Assembly: GCA_033065855.1 (NCBI GenBank)
Contig: JAVXUO010001178.1
Span: 1 to 64,000 of the forward strand
Source: Escallonia rubra
Taxonomy: Eukaryota; Streptophyta; Magnoliopsida; Escalloniales; Escalloniaceae
Length of the DNA: 64,000 nucleotides
Direction: 5' to 3'
In this document: positions 35,601 to 46,056 of the stretch, one piece after another
Layout: every line of letters begins with the position of its first letter
How positions within the stretch are numbered: position 1 is the first letter of the stretch
Translations under genes and position numbers: made by a program
Notes under the pieces: generated by a model
What the model was told of the DNA's origin: nothing
What the model saw: the letters and a program-made list of their open reading frames with translations, nothing else
Databases searched by the model: none

Positions 35601-37413
35601 AATTTTCATATTTTTCTTTAGTAAAAACAGACATATATTACTATGAATATATTGATAAATGGACACAATTTTTTTTTACAATAGGTAAGTACTCAAACTT
35701 CGGTGATGGTGAAGAAGTCAAATGAAGCTGAAAGTGAACCTGCGGGTCTAAAGTGGGTGTGGAGGCCTGAAAATATCGATGAGACTGCCATCCAAGGGAA
35801 GGGAGAGATTTCTGCAAGTCAATTGGTGGATCAAAAGGTCACTAACGATGTTAGTGACTATTTGTGGTACATGACAAGGTGCGTTACTTTATATTTACCG
35901 TAAATGCTATAGAGTAACATTTCCCATTATGCTAATTTTGTTCCGTTGTTGATAATAGTGTGAATCTTGACAAGAACGATCCCATTTGGAGTGATAACAT
36001 GACCTTTAGGATCAATGGCACTGGCCAAGTAATTCATGCCTATGTCAACGGCGAATATCTCGGTAAATAAATTGATTGTGTAAATTAATTTATCGAATAT
36101 CCTTTTGTATTATGTAATGTTTAATCAAACACTTCTATCGTGAATTTGACGTAGGATCTCAATGGGCCACATATGGAATTTTCAATTACGTATTTGAGAA
36201 GAAGGTCAAGTTCAATCCAGGACAAAATCAGATCAGCATACTCAGTGCTACTGTTGGATTACAGGTATTGACATATTTGATTTCATACTCATGCTTATGA
36301 CATTCTAACACAATACTTTTTTTCACAGAATTATGGCTCATTTTTTGATGTGGTACAAAACGGATTGCCCGGGCCAATTGAGATTATTGGAAGAAAGGGT
36401 GATGAGAGCATTATAAAGGACCTGTCTTCGCATAAATGGAGTTATAAGGTTGATCTTCACGGGTTGGAGAATAAGGTGTTCATGGACTCTTCTAAGTGGC
36501 AAGCAGAAAATCTTCCCACAAATCGAATGATGACATGGTACAAGGTACGACATTATTAGCGAATGTTATATAAGTCTCTTTCAATTTTTGTTTTTTTCTC
36601 AGAATTCTAATGTTTTTTTGTCCTGTATATAGACAACTTTCAAAGCTCCTCTAGGAAAAGACCCGGTTGTTGTGAATCTGCAAGGGTTGGGCAAAGGTGT
36701 TGCTTGGGTCAATGGCCAGAGTCTTGGTCGATATTGGCCAAGTTATATAACTGAAGAAGATGGTTGTTCCACCGAGGCTTGTGACTATCGTGGCTCATAC
36801 AGTAGTACCAAATGTCTGTCAAATTGTGGCCAACCCACACAGATATGGTTAGATCTCAATTTTCTGCTCTAGTTCTTGTTTAATAGTTGTGATAACTTCT
36901 AGTTCTAGTGTGGTAATTATGATATATGATTTTACTAGGTACCATGTACCACGGTCATTTATGTCGGATGATGACAACGAGTTGGTTTTGTTCGAAGAAT
37001 TTGGGGGCAACCCATCTTTGGTGAACTTCCAAACGGTTAGGGTTGGAACAGCTTGTGGCAATGCTTATGAGAACAAAACCATGGAACTATCGTGCGAAGG
37101 TCGGGTCATTTCCGATATCAAATTTGCTAGCTACGGTGATGCCCCGGAAGGAACTTGTGGTTCGTTTGCTACTGGCAGCTGCCAAGGCAAAAATGATGCT
37201 CTGTCCATTGTCCGCAATGTAATTGCCTCCTTCACTTTTGTTCCTTTTCTAGTCTTGTAGTATTTGCTTTTCTAATGTGCATACTTCTTTACATGTTTGC
37301 AGGCCTGCGTTGGAAAAGAGACGTGCTCTATCCCGGCCTCGGACGAAGTGTTTGGATCAACGACATGCGGGAAAGATGTGAGCAAGAAGCTCGTGGTCGA
37401 GGCTATTTGCTAG
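32661..37413 (+). CDS. Secreted beta-galactosidase, GH35 family, with C-terminal SUEL lectin domain
   Basis: Seventeen exons: 32661-32825, 33182-33390, 33479-33545, 33697-33789, 34433-34576, 34669-34757, 34850-34955, 35053-35140, 35230-35348, 35436-35597, 35685-35878, 35959-36062, 36155-36264, 36329-36544, 36633-36847, 36939-37218 and 37303-37413. They give 823 residues, normal for plant BGALs. A hydrophobic signal peptide covers residues 1-23. The GH35 barrel follows, with [14 protein letters not shown] (acid/base Glu at about 182) and [10 protein letters not shown] (nucleophile Glu at about 251), plus YHGGTNFGR. The C-terminal Cys-rich domain (about 730-823) is a galactose-binding SUEL lectin type, with the conserved [15 protein letters not shown]. 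Such enzymes remove terminal beta-galactosyl residues from cell-wall polymers in the apoplast. The overall sequence resembles the BGAL7/BGAL15 clade; subfamily is inference. All catalytic residues are present. Confidence 0.97.
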
Positions 37414-37784
37414 ACTTTTTTCTTTTAGTTTTTGCTCTTAAGCGTAGTCCAACTTCTAGTTGGATAGAATAGAGTAGTATGATGTTTTAGTGGGTACGGT
37501 TTAACGTTTTCCTAATGATGAATTCGAGTACTTTGTTTTCTCATTGTTCTTTCGGCTTTACTCTGCATATGTTCCAAGATAAGATTCTAGCTAGCAATCA
37601 TTTGTTGAATCATATATAGTAATTCACCTCATCTCCCCTAACCAATTGTGCATTTAATTTGCACTTTGGTCCTCTGATTTAACACTTGGTTCACCCTTCT
37701 CTCCAATACTCAACAGTGTCGGATGCAAGTAACTAAGCATCACTAGCTAGCTTTCTGTACCGCGAACAGTTTGGTCCATCTAGA
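37414..37784. other. 3' flank of the beta-galactosidase gene
   Basis: T-rich 3' untranslated region and spacer up to the kinase relic on the other strand. No further gene is seen. Confidence 0.5.
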
Positions 37785-38200
37785 TCATTCTGCAATTGAA
37801 GCCAAACTCAAGAGAGTCCTTAGTACAGCGCCCATGGGCGGGAGATTAAACCTTTGATCAGACAAGCACTCAATAGCTGCATCCCCGAAGTTCATCAAGC
37901 ATTCTGGATTAATTTCCTCCTTGATACGTAGATCAATCTGCATGACTAACTTGTTCAGTTGGGACTTGGGAGGCTAGGATTAAGAGCAGGCCGGCCTGCC
38001 TCACTCATGCCCTACACCTCAAAGAGGACTACTCCAAAAGCATAAGCATCGGAGTTTTCTGTGTAAAAGACCTCTTTGGCAGTGAATCGGCTTGAGGCCA
38101 CAGGTTTTCGACCTGCCAAGCTCCCTCTTGCGTCATTAATTTTTGAAGATCTCCAATCCATTGAGTGCTGTCGAACCATATATAGAACTGATCAGGCTTC
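37785..38200 (-). pseudogene. Receptor-like kinase relic (C-terminal kinase lobe)
   Basis: Read on the minus strand, one frame gives SRFTAKEVFYTENSDAYAFG then VVLFEV, matching kinase subdomains VIII-IX (usually T.KSDVYSFGVVLFEVL). Farther on comes INPECLMNFGDAAIECLSDQ then PPMGAVL, matching the end of plant receptor-like kinase domains (usually RPSMGDVL). The pieces lie in different frames with changed key residues and a disrupted link between them, and the N-terminal lobe is absent. It is therefore a broken fragment rather than a gene. It sits between the beta-galactosidase gene and the first ERF gene. Confidence 0.7.
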
Positions 38201-38455
38201 ACTGATACACCAGGCTGCTTGGCCAACCACGACTCAACATCACCTCTTCTGTGACTCTGAGTAACAGAAATGAAACCTCCCAAGGTATGTTAAAGTTTGC
38301 AGCGACTCGGAACAACCACACCCATGCATGTCGGGTTGTAATTGAGAAAGAAAAAAGGAAAAGGGAGCAGAAGAACACATTTATAGAATTCGACAAGAAA
38401 CAGCGTCCATTTTTTAATGATTACATTACAAAATTGGAAAAACACAAAAAAGTCA

Positions 38456-38932
38456 CTAAAAAGACCAAACACCTGGTGTCTCGTAGAATGCAACATCACT
38501 AGGCACGCTGCCACCGCTAACCCCTCCGTCCTCCGCCGCAAAACTCACAAAAAAATCCCCCGCAAACTCCGTCGGGACACCACCCACCACCTCCTCCGTC
38601 CCCACCGGCACACTCCTAGCGTGTCTGGAAGCAGCCACCTGAATCTGCGGGGGCAGGAGCTCCCCCGCGGCCGGGATGTCAGGCGGGTCCGCCGGGAAGT
38701 TGAGCATTGCCGACGGGCCGCGGAGGCAGAAGACGGCGGCGTCGTAGGCCCTCGCCGCCTCCACGGGCGTCTCGTACGACCCCAGCCATATCCTGTCGCG
38801 GCTGTTGGGCCGGCGCACCTCCGCCACCCACTTGCCCCACTTCCTCATCCTCACGCCCTTGTAACGCCCGCCGCTGTTCGCAGCGTCCCTCCTCTCTCTC
38901 CTACCTTGAGCTGCAGGCCTCACCATTCTCAT
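38456..38932 (-). CDS. AP2/ERF transcription factor, DREB-type group II-like
   Basis: Intronless, 158 residues from [10 protein letters not shown]. One AP2 domain (about 23-80): [20 protein letters not shown], then [20 protein letters not shown] and [12 protein letters not shown]. Val at the DREB-diagnostic position (KWVAEV) and the CLRG..A.(F/L)NFP ending point to the small group that includes Arabidopsis ERF016-ERF019. The region QIQVAAS after the domain and the C-terminal VWSF are shared with the gene at 41.5 kb. The start is uncertain: a TATA box at 38968-38974 puts transcription start near 38944, so the ATGs at 39013 and 38953 are probably upstream of the transcript, and the leader is very short. 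It binds DRE/GCC-like DNA by family inference. High GC compared with the surroundings. Confidence 0.88.
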   Translation of the reverse strand: MRMVRPAAQGRRERRDAANSGGRYKGVRMRKWGKWVAEVRRPNSRDRIWLGSYETPVEAARAYDAAVFCLRGPSAMLNFPADPPDIPAAGELLPPQIQVAASRHARSVPVGTEEVVGGVPTEFAGDFFVSFAAEDGGVSGGSVPSDVAFYETPGVWSF

Positions 38933-38967
38933 GCTTTCACACACGCACAACATTCCGCTGGGTGTGC

Positions 38968-39314
38968 TTATATAGTGTGCTGCCACCACGTGGGGGAGGT
39001 GAGTTGCTGCCACGTGTGTGCTGCGTTCTTGCTATTTTAAGTAAAGTTCCAGAGAAAGTGAGGTTTGGTTTCTCGGGATGGGAACAGCGGGGGAGTGACG
39101 CGTGGAGGGTGTGAAGGCCGTTGATGGTACTGGAGGGACACGTGTGCCGGATGTAAGGGATTGCGGGTGGCGTGGACACGTGGAAATGCTAGAAGGCTCT
39201 GAGCGTGTGGGGGCTTAAGTGTTTGACTGAAGTTCTTAGAAGGTCTTACACATGGGCCGTGACTAGTGAGTAGTGACTACACGCATGACGTCACACATTC
39301 TTTCTTAACACGTG
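38968..39314 (-). promoter_or_regulatory. G-box-dense promoter of the first ERF gene
   Basis: TATATAA on the minus strand at 38968-38974. Upstream are five perfect CACGTG motifs at 38987-38992, 39011-39016, 39139-39144, 39177-39182 and 39309-39314, plus a palindromic TGACGTCA bZIP site at 39286-39293. This density, five in about 330 bp, is far above chance. G-boxes bind MYC2-type bHLH and ABF/GBF bZIP factors, so jasmonate, ABA or light control is likely; which one cannot be told from sequence. Confidence 0.75.
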
Positions 39315-40726
39315 GGGTTGTTGGGATTTTTTTCCCTTATCTTATAAATTTTCAGTGGTTGTAAATAATTTTATTGATAAGTTAGAACTGTGTACGAATT
39401 TTTATACGATAGATTTTTGCAAAAATATTATTTCAGGCAAGGTAATTTATTTTTATACAGCACAATGTTCAATAAATATTCAACATTTTTTTTTTGGGTT
39501 GTAATCAGAGTTGCTAAAATATCATTAATAACGTTAATCGATACTGCTACGAAAATGCTGTTAAGATCTGAAAGTTTTTGAACAAAATGTTAACAACTAT
39601 ATTTAGCATTCAATAATTGCCGCCATATGAGGAAGGCTTTACTCTTCTATTACTACACAGGTTGTCGCAAACATTATTCCTAAAATATGAAAAAAAAAAT
39701 GAAATTTTCACTCCTTTATATATTTTTTTACTTTGTTTGTCACTAAAAAATTAATTTTGGTGACAAGTGTTACCATATAGAGATAAATATGGCATAAATT
39801 AACATACTAAAAGGTAAAAATAGCATGTCCTTAAAAGTAATAGGCATAATGAAGATGGGCTCGGGGCTAACAGTATTTAAGTCCACAAAAGTAGTTGCCT
39901 TTGGTCCCTCACTAGGCCTTCTGTGTGGGGACTCATCAGTGATCTTTCCTTGTCAAGTTTTAATTTTGTTATCCTTGATTTACACAGTTTCCGAAGGACC
40001 ACCTTCCTGTGGGCGTACCTTCGTTTGGATATTTGAATGTTCTCCGTACGTGTTTGGAGTCTTGCGCATAGGTTATATATGGAGATTAGTTGACTATTAT
40101 CCGTTGAATAATTTTCGGATGCTCTTTTACGCGTTTATTTTTTAAGCGATTTAAACTTGACAAAGGAAGAAGTGCAAATGATAAACTAGATCTCGGGTAA
40201 GCTATGGCGCGAACATGATGGCTTTAGTAGTTTAGGAGATCCCAAGCGTTGTCGCCATAAATTTCACTTGATAGATTGAGGATCTTGAAAATCAATGCTT
40301 TCAATGCTATTGGTAATGAAACTTTAGCAAGACAACATAGTAACAGGCATGAGTACATTTGGTGCCTTTCATTTCACCTTTCAAACTACCCCATATTTGC
40401 TCATAGGATGAAGGATCAGACGAGTACCTTCATAATGTTTTAAGTTGAAGCATCAATGGGACTTGTTAGAACAAACCGACTACTTTTGAATTCAATATGG
40501 CAAAGAATGCACGGTATTACACCACAAAAAGGAAAAAAACAGGTGTATTGCGATGCCATAGAGAACTTCTCTACGGCATAGAATTAGAAAAACAATCATG
40601 CCTTTATACATATCCTGCATTATTATTAATTGATTAAAGATAAAGAGGTAACTCTTTTTTTAAGTTTACAAACCCTAATTGTCCAATATTTCTCCGATTG
40701 TCACCACCACCCGCAGCGCCGTGGTG
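39315..40726. other. Intergenic DNA between the two ERF genes
   Basis: AT-rich spacer. A patch at about 39500-39660 (TTCAATAATTGCCGCCATAT, GAGGAAGG) may be a very eroded MULE-like MITE. The frame 39825-40145 is open but unrecognised. No gene is supported. Confidence 0.4.
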
Positions 40727-40960
40727 AGAAAGCAAGATCAAAAAGGAACACCACCCCCAACCCTCACCCCCCCCAAATTGGGCTTGATCTCACTGGCCGT
40801 TCACCGGTAGTTAGTTGATGCGGTGGTGCGTGCAGCAAGGAAGCAAGATCAAAAGGGAATAACAACACCCCCCCCCCCCCCCCCCCAATATTGTGCTTGA
40901 ATCCCACCAACCGTTCAATCCGTTAGATATCGTCGGTGGTTTGTTGTTGCGGTGGTGGGT
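40727..40960. repeat. Diverged 112-bp tandem duplication with poly(C)
   Basis: A unit starting AAGCAAGATCAAAA at about 40730 and about 40842 contains a C-run, then TTG(G/T)GCTTGA, CCGTTCA and a GCGGTGGTG stretch at matching places in both copies. In the second copy the C-run has grown to 19 pure C (40868-40886). Confidence 0.7.
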
Positions 40961-41458
40961 GGCTATGGAGGTGGGTTGGGTGACCATGAGGGACTACCAT
41001 TGTGGGTGGGGCGACGACCATGAGGGGCTGCCAATATGTGACGTCATGGTGTTGACGGCCGGGGGAGAAAGGAAAAAGAATTAGGGTTCCATTAGGATTG
41101 TAAGTTCTAATTAAACAAAATCAAACCTCTTTATACTCTTACTGAATTAACTACAAATAAGAACATACATATTTAATTTTTTTTATTTAATTTGACAGAT
41201 AGAACTTATTCCGTAAGATAACAACACATTCGCGTCTTTCGCTGTTACAAAATGTCCACTTGTTTGATTACTTGAAAGGTCCTTTTGTACCTTCAAAGAA
41301 TCGAAGAGAACATATAAGAAAAAGGGGAATGGCCGTAAAAAGGTGGTCCATCAATTAATTATCTCCCCTGAAATTGAAAAAAAATTATGTGTGTGTCAAA
41401 TTTCGGGAGCTAAAAAATTCCTAGAAATGTGACCCTCTCTCTCTATGCATATTATGTA
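40961..41458. other. 3' flank of the second ERF gene
   Basis: GGT/GTGGG-rich for about 80 bp, then AT-rich. The part nearest 41459 is probably 3' untranslated region. No other gene is seen. Confidence 0.4.
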
Positions 41459-42109
41459 TCAAAAGTTCCAGAGGAATGACCCTGACGAAAAGTTCCCATC
41501 ACAACTCTCTTCTCCATAATCAACACTCGGCAATGGTGGCATGAAAAAGTCATTCGTAAAGTCATCAAAACCAGGAAATATCCCATAATCCGGCACACTT
41601 CCACCAGGCCCCATTGTCGCGAAATTGTTCTGAAATGTCGGGTCGACTGTCATCTCACTGTCAAGCTGTTGGGCCATCCCATCGGAGGCCGAAGGCGACG
41701 GCGACTCCGTATGCAACTCCGAGTCCGACTCGGACGACTGGTCCGTCGACTGGCTAACCCGGAGCCCGGAAGTCTCTCCGGCCTCCGAGTTAGCGAAGCG
41801 GGCGGCCGCCACTTGAATCTCCGTCGGATTCAGCGACCGCCCGTTCACAATGTCTGGCGGGTTGTCGGGGAAGTTGAACTTGGCGTTGCGGCCGCGCAGG
41901 CAGAAGAGGGCGGCGTCGAAGGCCCGCGCCGCCTTCTCCGCCGTGTCGTACGACCCCAGCCAGATCCTCTCCCTGCAGTTGGGCTTGCGTATCTCCGACA
42001 CATACTTGCCCCATTTCCTCTTCCGGACACCCTTATACTTACACTCCCCACTCCTCTCAGCCGCAGGCTTTTCTTTCTCCACCTGCTTCATCATCATGGA
42101 AGCGATCAC
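41459..42109 (-). CDS. AP2/ERF transcription factor, ERF017/018/019-like
   Basis: Intronless, 216 residues from MIASMMMKQVEK. The AP2 domain (about 24-83) reads KYKGVRKRKWGKYVSEIRKP, then RIWLGSYDTAEKAARAFDAA and CLRGRNAKFNFPDNPPDI, close to the Arabidopsis ERF017-ERF019 (ORA47) group. After it come EIQVAAARFANS, a Ser/Asp/Glu-rich acidic stretch and the C-terminal FLWNF, typical activator features of that group. A TATATATA on the minus strand at 42244-42251 lies about 135 bp before the start, giving a leader of about 105 bases. It is on the same strand as the ERF gene 2.5 kb away and shares the post-AP2 motif, so the pair looks like an old tandem duplication. ORA47 is a jasmonate-biosynthesis activator; orthology here is unproven. 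Confidence 0.92.
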   Translation of the reverse strand: MIASMMMKQVEKEKPAAERSGECKYKGVRKRKWGKYVSEIRKPNCRERIWLGSYDTAEKAARAFDAALFCLRGRNAKFNFPDNPPDIVNGRSLNPTEIQVAAARFANSEAGETSGLRVSQSTDQSSESDSELHTESPSPSASDGMAQQLDSEMTVDPTFQNNFATMGPGGSVPDYGIFPGFDDFTNDFFMPPLPSVDYGEESCDGNFSSGSFLWNF

Positions 42110-42243
42110 GACACAAGTGGGCTGTGCAAGTCGAGGTTGGAGATGGAGATGGAGAAGGGCTTTATTGTTGGTTCTCTTTTTTTGGGGGGTTTTCGTTTTT
42201 GGAGCTGTGCGCTGCTTTTGGAGCTCTGGATATGACGGCTCTG

Positions 42244-42403
42244 TATATATATGTGGGGGTGCGTTGCCGAGACATGGAGAATGTAGTCAACAGGGCGTGT
42301 TGATCGGAATCTGCGTATGGAGGACCCAGCACTCCTGGCCTGTAATGATACCAAAAACGTTCTGTTCACGCGGTGATTCTATATGTTGTGATTGAAGCAC
42401 GTG
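42244..42403 (-). promoter_or_regulatory. Promoter of the second ERF gene
   Basis: TATA box at 42244-42251 (minus strand) and one perfect G-box CACGTG at 42398-42403. Only a single G-box is present, against five in the neighbouring ERF promoter. Confidence 0.55.
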
Positions 42404-42486
42404 TGTTGTTCTTTCCTCGTGGTCCGAATTTATAGTACTTTTTGGAAACCATTTATAGTACTTTTTGGAAACCAATAACCCAGCTT

Positions 42487-42727
42487 TTCTGATACGAACA
42501 AACTTTGACCCGTACCTGAGTGGTAGAAATCTTCCTTCAACTTCATGTATAGTGATAATTAATATTGGCTAAATATTTCAAACGACAATAATTATTAGCA
42601 GTACTTTTTTAGCGTCACTAAATTAAAACCACTAGAAACATTTAAAAACAATTGATTGTCGCTATATAAGGGGTAAGAGGAAGATTCCTCCAACCGGGGT
42701 AGCAGCCAAAATTTTTCCTTCTGATAT
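42487..42727. mobile_element. MULE-like MITE, copy 5, with 9-bp target duplication
   Basis: The element is 42496-42718 (223 bp), starting GAACAAACTTTGACC and ending AGCAGCCAAAATTTTTCC. The target repeat is TTCTGATAC (42487-42495) against TTCTGATAT (42719-42727), one mismatch. It carries the same inner motifs as the other copies (AGTGATAATTAAT, TAGCGTCACTAAAT, AATTGATTGTCGCTATATAA). It sits about 100 bp upstream of the G-box of the second ERF gene, so it may be part of its distal promoter. Confidence 0.8.
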
Positions 42728-42944
42728 TTGGACTCTCAATTTGAAAAAGAGTAGCACCGATGTTAAGCGATTATTATAGGCGACACCTTATTAAAGGACC
42801 GACAATTTTCGCTAACTGACCCTCTTTTGGCCACCATGGTTGTTAAGTAGATGAAACGATCGATATGTAGTGCAAATTAAGTCCGAATACCATATTGGAC
42901 CGACACAGGTTCTTGACTACAGAACCTTGCACGAATTATAGTAG

Positions 42945-43360
42945 GATGTTGTTTGTCATTAAACTTTCTGCAACGACAAAAGAATTAAAAAAAATAAAGT
43001 TTGTACAATTTATTCATTAGTCCTTATAAACCACGACTTAGAAAACATGCGTAAGCAAGAACTGTTGACCGCTGTTACGTACTGCAGTCGTTGACTCTGG
43101 TCGGACATTATCAGCGTCGATGCGATTTAACTCGAACCCCGATGTCGAGGAGGGTGTTGTTCGCCGTTAAACTTCTTGAAAGCACAAAAAGGAATTAGAA
43201 AAATCGTGGTATGGTACAATTAATCTATTAGTCTTTATCAACGAGAAATTTCAAACCTATGTATGCAAAAAAAGTCTTGATCGTTACAATTCATATCAAC
43301 TATTGATTATGTTCAGACACTATCAGGGCGTGCGCGATGTAATTCTGACCCTATATATAG
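42945..43360. repeat. Diverged tandem duplication, unit about 210 bp
   Basis: GTTGTTTGTCATTAAACTT at 42948 matches GTTGTTCGCCGTTAAACTT at 43155. The match runs on through AAAGGAATTA-like, GTACAATTTATTCATTAGTC-like and CGGACATTATCAGCG-like segments at offsets of 207-212 bp. The copies are clearly diverged. No protein is encoded. Confidence 0.7.
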
Positions 43361-45937
43361 AACAAGGAGAAGGGACGCGCCCGGTTCAAACTATTGCAGT
43401 CGCCAAATTGATACAATGTGTTGCCTTTTGTGCTGTATATAGGTCAAGCATTCATGTCAACGTTGGAAAAGTGCAAGGGGCAAAGTACTGTACCTCTTTC
43501 CTACCAACCAAAAAAAAAAAAAAAGGAAACTGTACCTCTCTTCTTTACGTCATGCATGAGCTTTCAAAAGTTCAAGCGTAAGCTTCAACAAGTAAACGCT
43601 GTTTCTTCTGGGCGAGAGTCAAAATGGAAGACAAGTCAGGTTGGGCGACAAGACACTTGTTTATTAGATTGTTAATCCCTGTTGTAACTCACTTTGTCTT
43701 AATTAATTATTGACTTAGCCTTAATCCACCAAATGGGGCTTAGGAGGGATGGATTGACCCCCAAACTTTTGACCTCAGTAGCGTGTTTTAAACCTTTAAA
43801 GTAATTAAAGCAGTCAACAATTACTCTTCTATACATGTCTAACTGAATATTTTATTGTTTATTTAATTTCCACTTAACAGTTGCAGTTTGCTTGGGTCAG
43901 AATTGTTGGTCGGGAACCATGAGTTATTAATTTTTGGGGGAGGATTTGGTTCCTCTCCTCTTTGTTCGGTTTTTGTTTTGTTTTGTGCTAAACGATATTT
44001 ATTACGATAAAAATCTAGAAATATAAAACAACACGGACCAACAAACCTAGGAAGACAACCGCAATTAACCCTAGGGAGACGATCGCGGTTAAGTGTTATG
44101 TCTCGATCGAATGCTATAAGTAAGACTAAAAATCATACTTTCAACACAGATTATCCTTGCGCAAATGAACATTTATCTCCTGGGCTATTAAAGGTGTAGA
44201 CAAAGAAGGCAAATAACCTTCCTTTCATGAGTCAATCCTCACGACTATCACAAGGAGCGGAAAAACTCGTCAGCGTAAAGAGAGAACGCATAAAATCAAA
44301 AGTAAATGGTGCAATGTAACAGCGGAAAGAGTGAATATAAAGCTATTGAGAAGCATGAGGAGGCGAGGGAGGGCCTCTATATTTGTTCACTCAGGTTGGT
44401 ACCGAACAACTTGAGCACTTACGAGACAAGAAACAGGTTAATCCCAATAAACCTATATCAATAATGTTGAAAGAGAAAATCAGAATTTGACCCGATCTAT
44501 CTCCGATTTGGTCACAACCCAAGGGCTTAAAATAGCTTAATCTTGAAACGTGGACTTTGACTTCTTCAATATTTACGGTTGAGATATTGTCGAAATGATG
44601 CTTGATCGAAAGTTTCAAGACTTTATTCCGAACAAGTGTGGCAATTCTTGACTTATATAATTACCGGTGTTGAAGGCGAATCCTCTTTCATTTAAGATAA
44701 AAAAGAAATCGGTCTCCGCGACTTGGAAGGGCTTGATTGAATAACGACATTACGTTAGTGCATATTGTACTTCAAATGAAACACAAAATGTGGGACGATA
44801 GAGTTTCGTTAGAACTTTAATTTTAATTGCAGAAACCCCGTGTGTCCTCTTCCTTTACTTGAAACCCTCTATTTATACGCAAGGTAGTGAACTCAATTTT
44901 AAAAAAACCTTAATTTGGGGTTTGATTTCTTTTTTAATTAAAGAGATTTTGTCTCCTCCATTGAATTTGAGTCAAATGGACTCATTTTTACTTAATTAGT
45001 TAAAGTTGACTTGTTTGACTTCTACAGTAGTAAGACCACACACTTGAGCTAGACCAAATAAGTTTATATGGACTAGTTCTTCCGACTTAATTTTTTAGTT
45101 CGAGCTAAAAATTTTGTTTTGATTATAAGTCAGCATCTTGACCCGCATTCTTCGCAACGATAAATATTTGACTAGTCACTAAAATTACTCACGATTGACT
45201 GATAAAATATTTTTTCAGTGTCTACAGCCTACTGGAAGACTGCAATATTCACCTCCTATTCTGATACTAAAATAATTTTGTTTTTCAACATATACACTAG
45301 AGCTAGTTCGGACAAGGTGGGATAGACTACATCCCAATCCCGTGCCTTGGATTCCAAAACTCTAGAAAAGTAGAAAACCTCACAATTGGCTTATGATGTT
45401 CACCCAATTTCTCCTGCCAAAGTAGGGTTCCACTTTCTTCTATCATCACTAGAATTTCGTAGCATAAACAGACAATGTGGACATCAAACCATCATCATCT
45501 GTGCCCAAAAGCAAAAGAGAGTTTTGCCTTTATGCTTTAGAGGATCTTGTGAAAATTTGAATCCAACAGGCCAAAACTTGGTATACCTGTTGGCTGAATT
45601 GCATCTTTGAGCTAAAAAGATGTGCCTCTTGACATCTTAAGGAATGCATAGGATTAGGAGATTAAGTCTTAGCCAGTTGCTTCAGCTTAACTCGTTGTAT
45701 TCTATCTACCCCTCGTGGTGAACAACTGAACATGCATTCGGACATCCTGAAATCCGGCAACTTTGTGGACTAAAATGGTAATGGAAGACGTAAGAATTTG
45801 CGATCTTCTTCTTTTCGGGTTAATCTCGTTTGGCTCGTTGAATAACTTTTTGATTGCGTTAAGCAAATCGACATGAATCGTTTGATCATAAGAAAAATAT
45901 TATTATCAGCAGAAAAGAGAAGCAAGTCGGTTGGCTT
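43361..45937. other. Intergenic DNA, nothing recognised
   Basis: No family-level similarity was found in any frame. CTATTTATACGC near 44870 in this stretch could be an LTR-type TATA, but no paired ends were found. Includes a poly(A) run near 43510. Confidence 0.4.
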
Positions 45938-46001
45938 GACCTTGATCTCAATTCAACCCCTATTTGCTGGACCTTGATCTCAATTCAACCCCTATTTGCT
46001 G
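45938..46001. repeat. Perfect tandem duplication of 32 bp
   Basis: Two identical 32-bp units beginning GACCTTGATCTCAATTC lie head to tail, and the start of a third (GGACCTTAG) follows. The perfect identity indicates a recent duplication, in contrast to the old ARF fragment next to it. Confidence 0.9.
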
Positions 46002-46056
46002 GACCTTAGAAGATGAGGGTTTCTTTACACATTGTGACTACAGCTTTTGCAGCAAA

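Noticed and set aside
38933-39013. N-terminal extension of the first ERF protein (27 more residues)
   Set aside because: The extension runs across the TATA box and one G-box, so it is promoter, not coding sequence.
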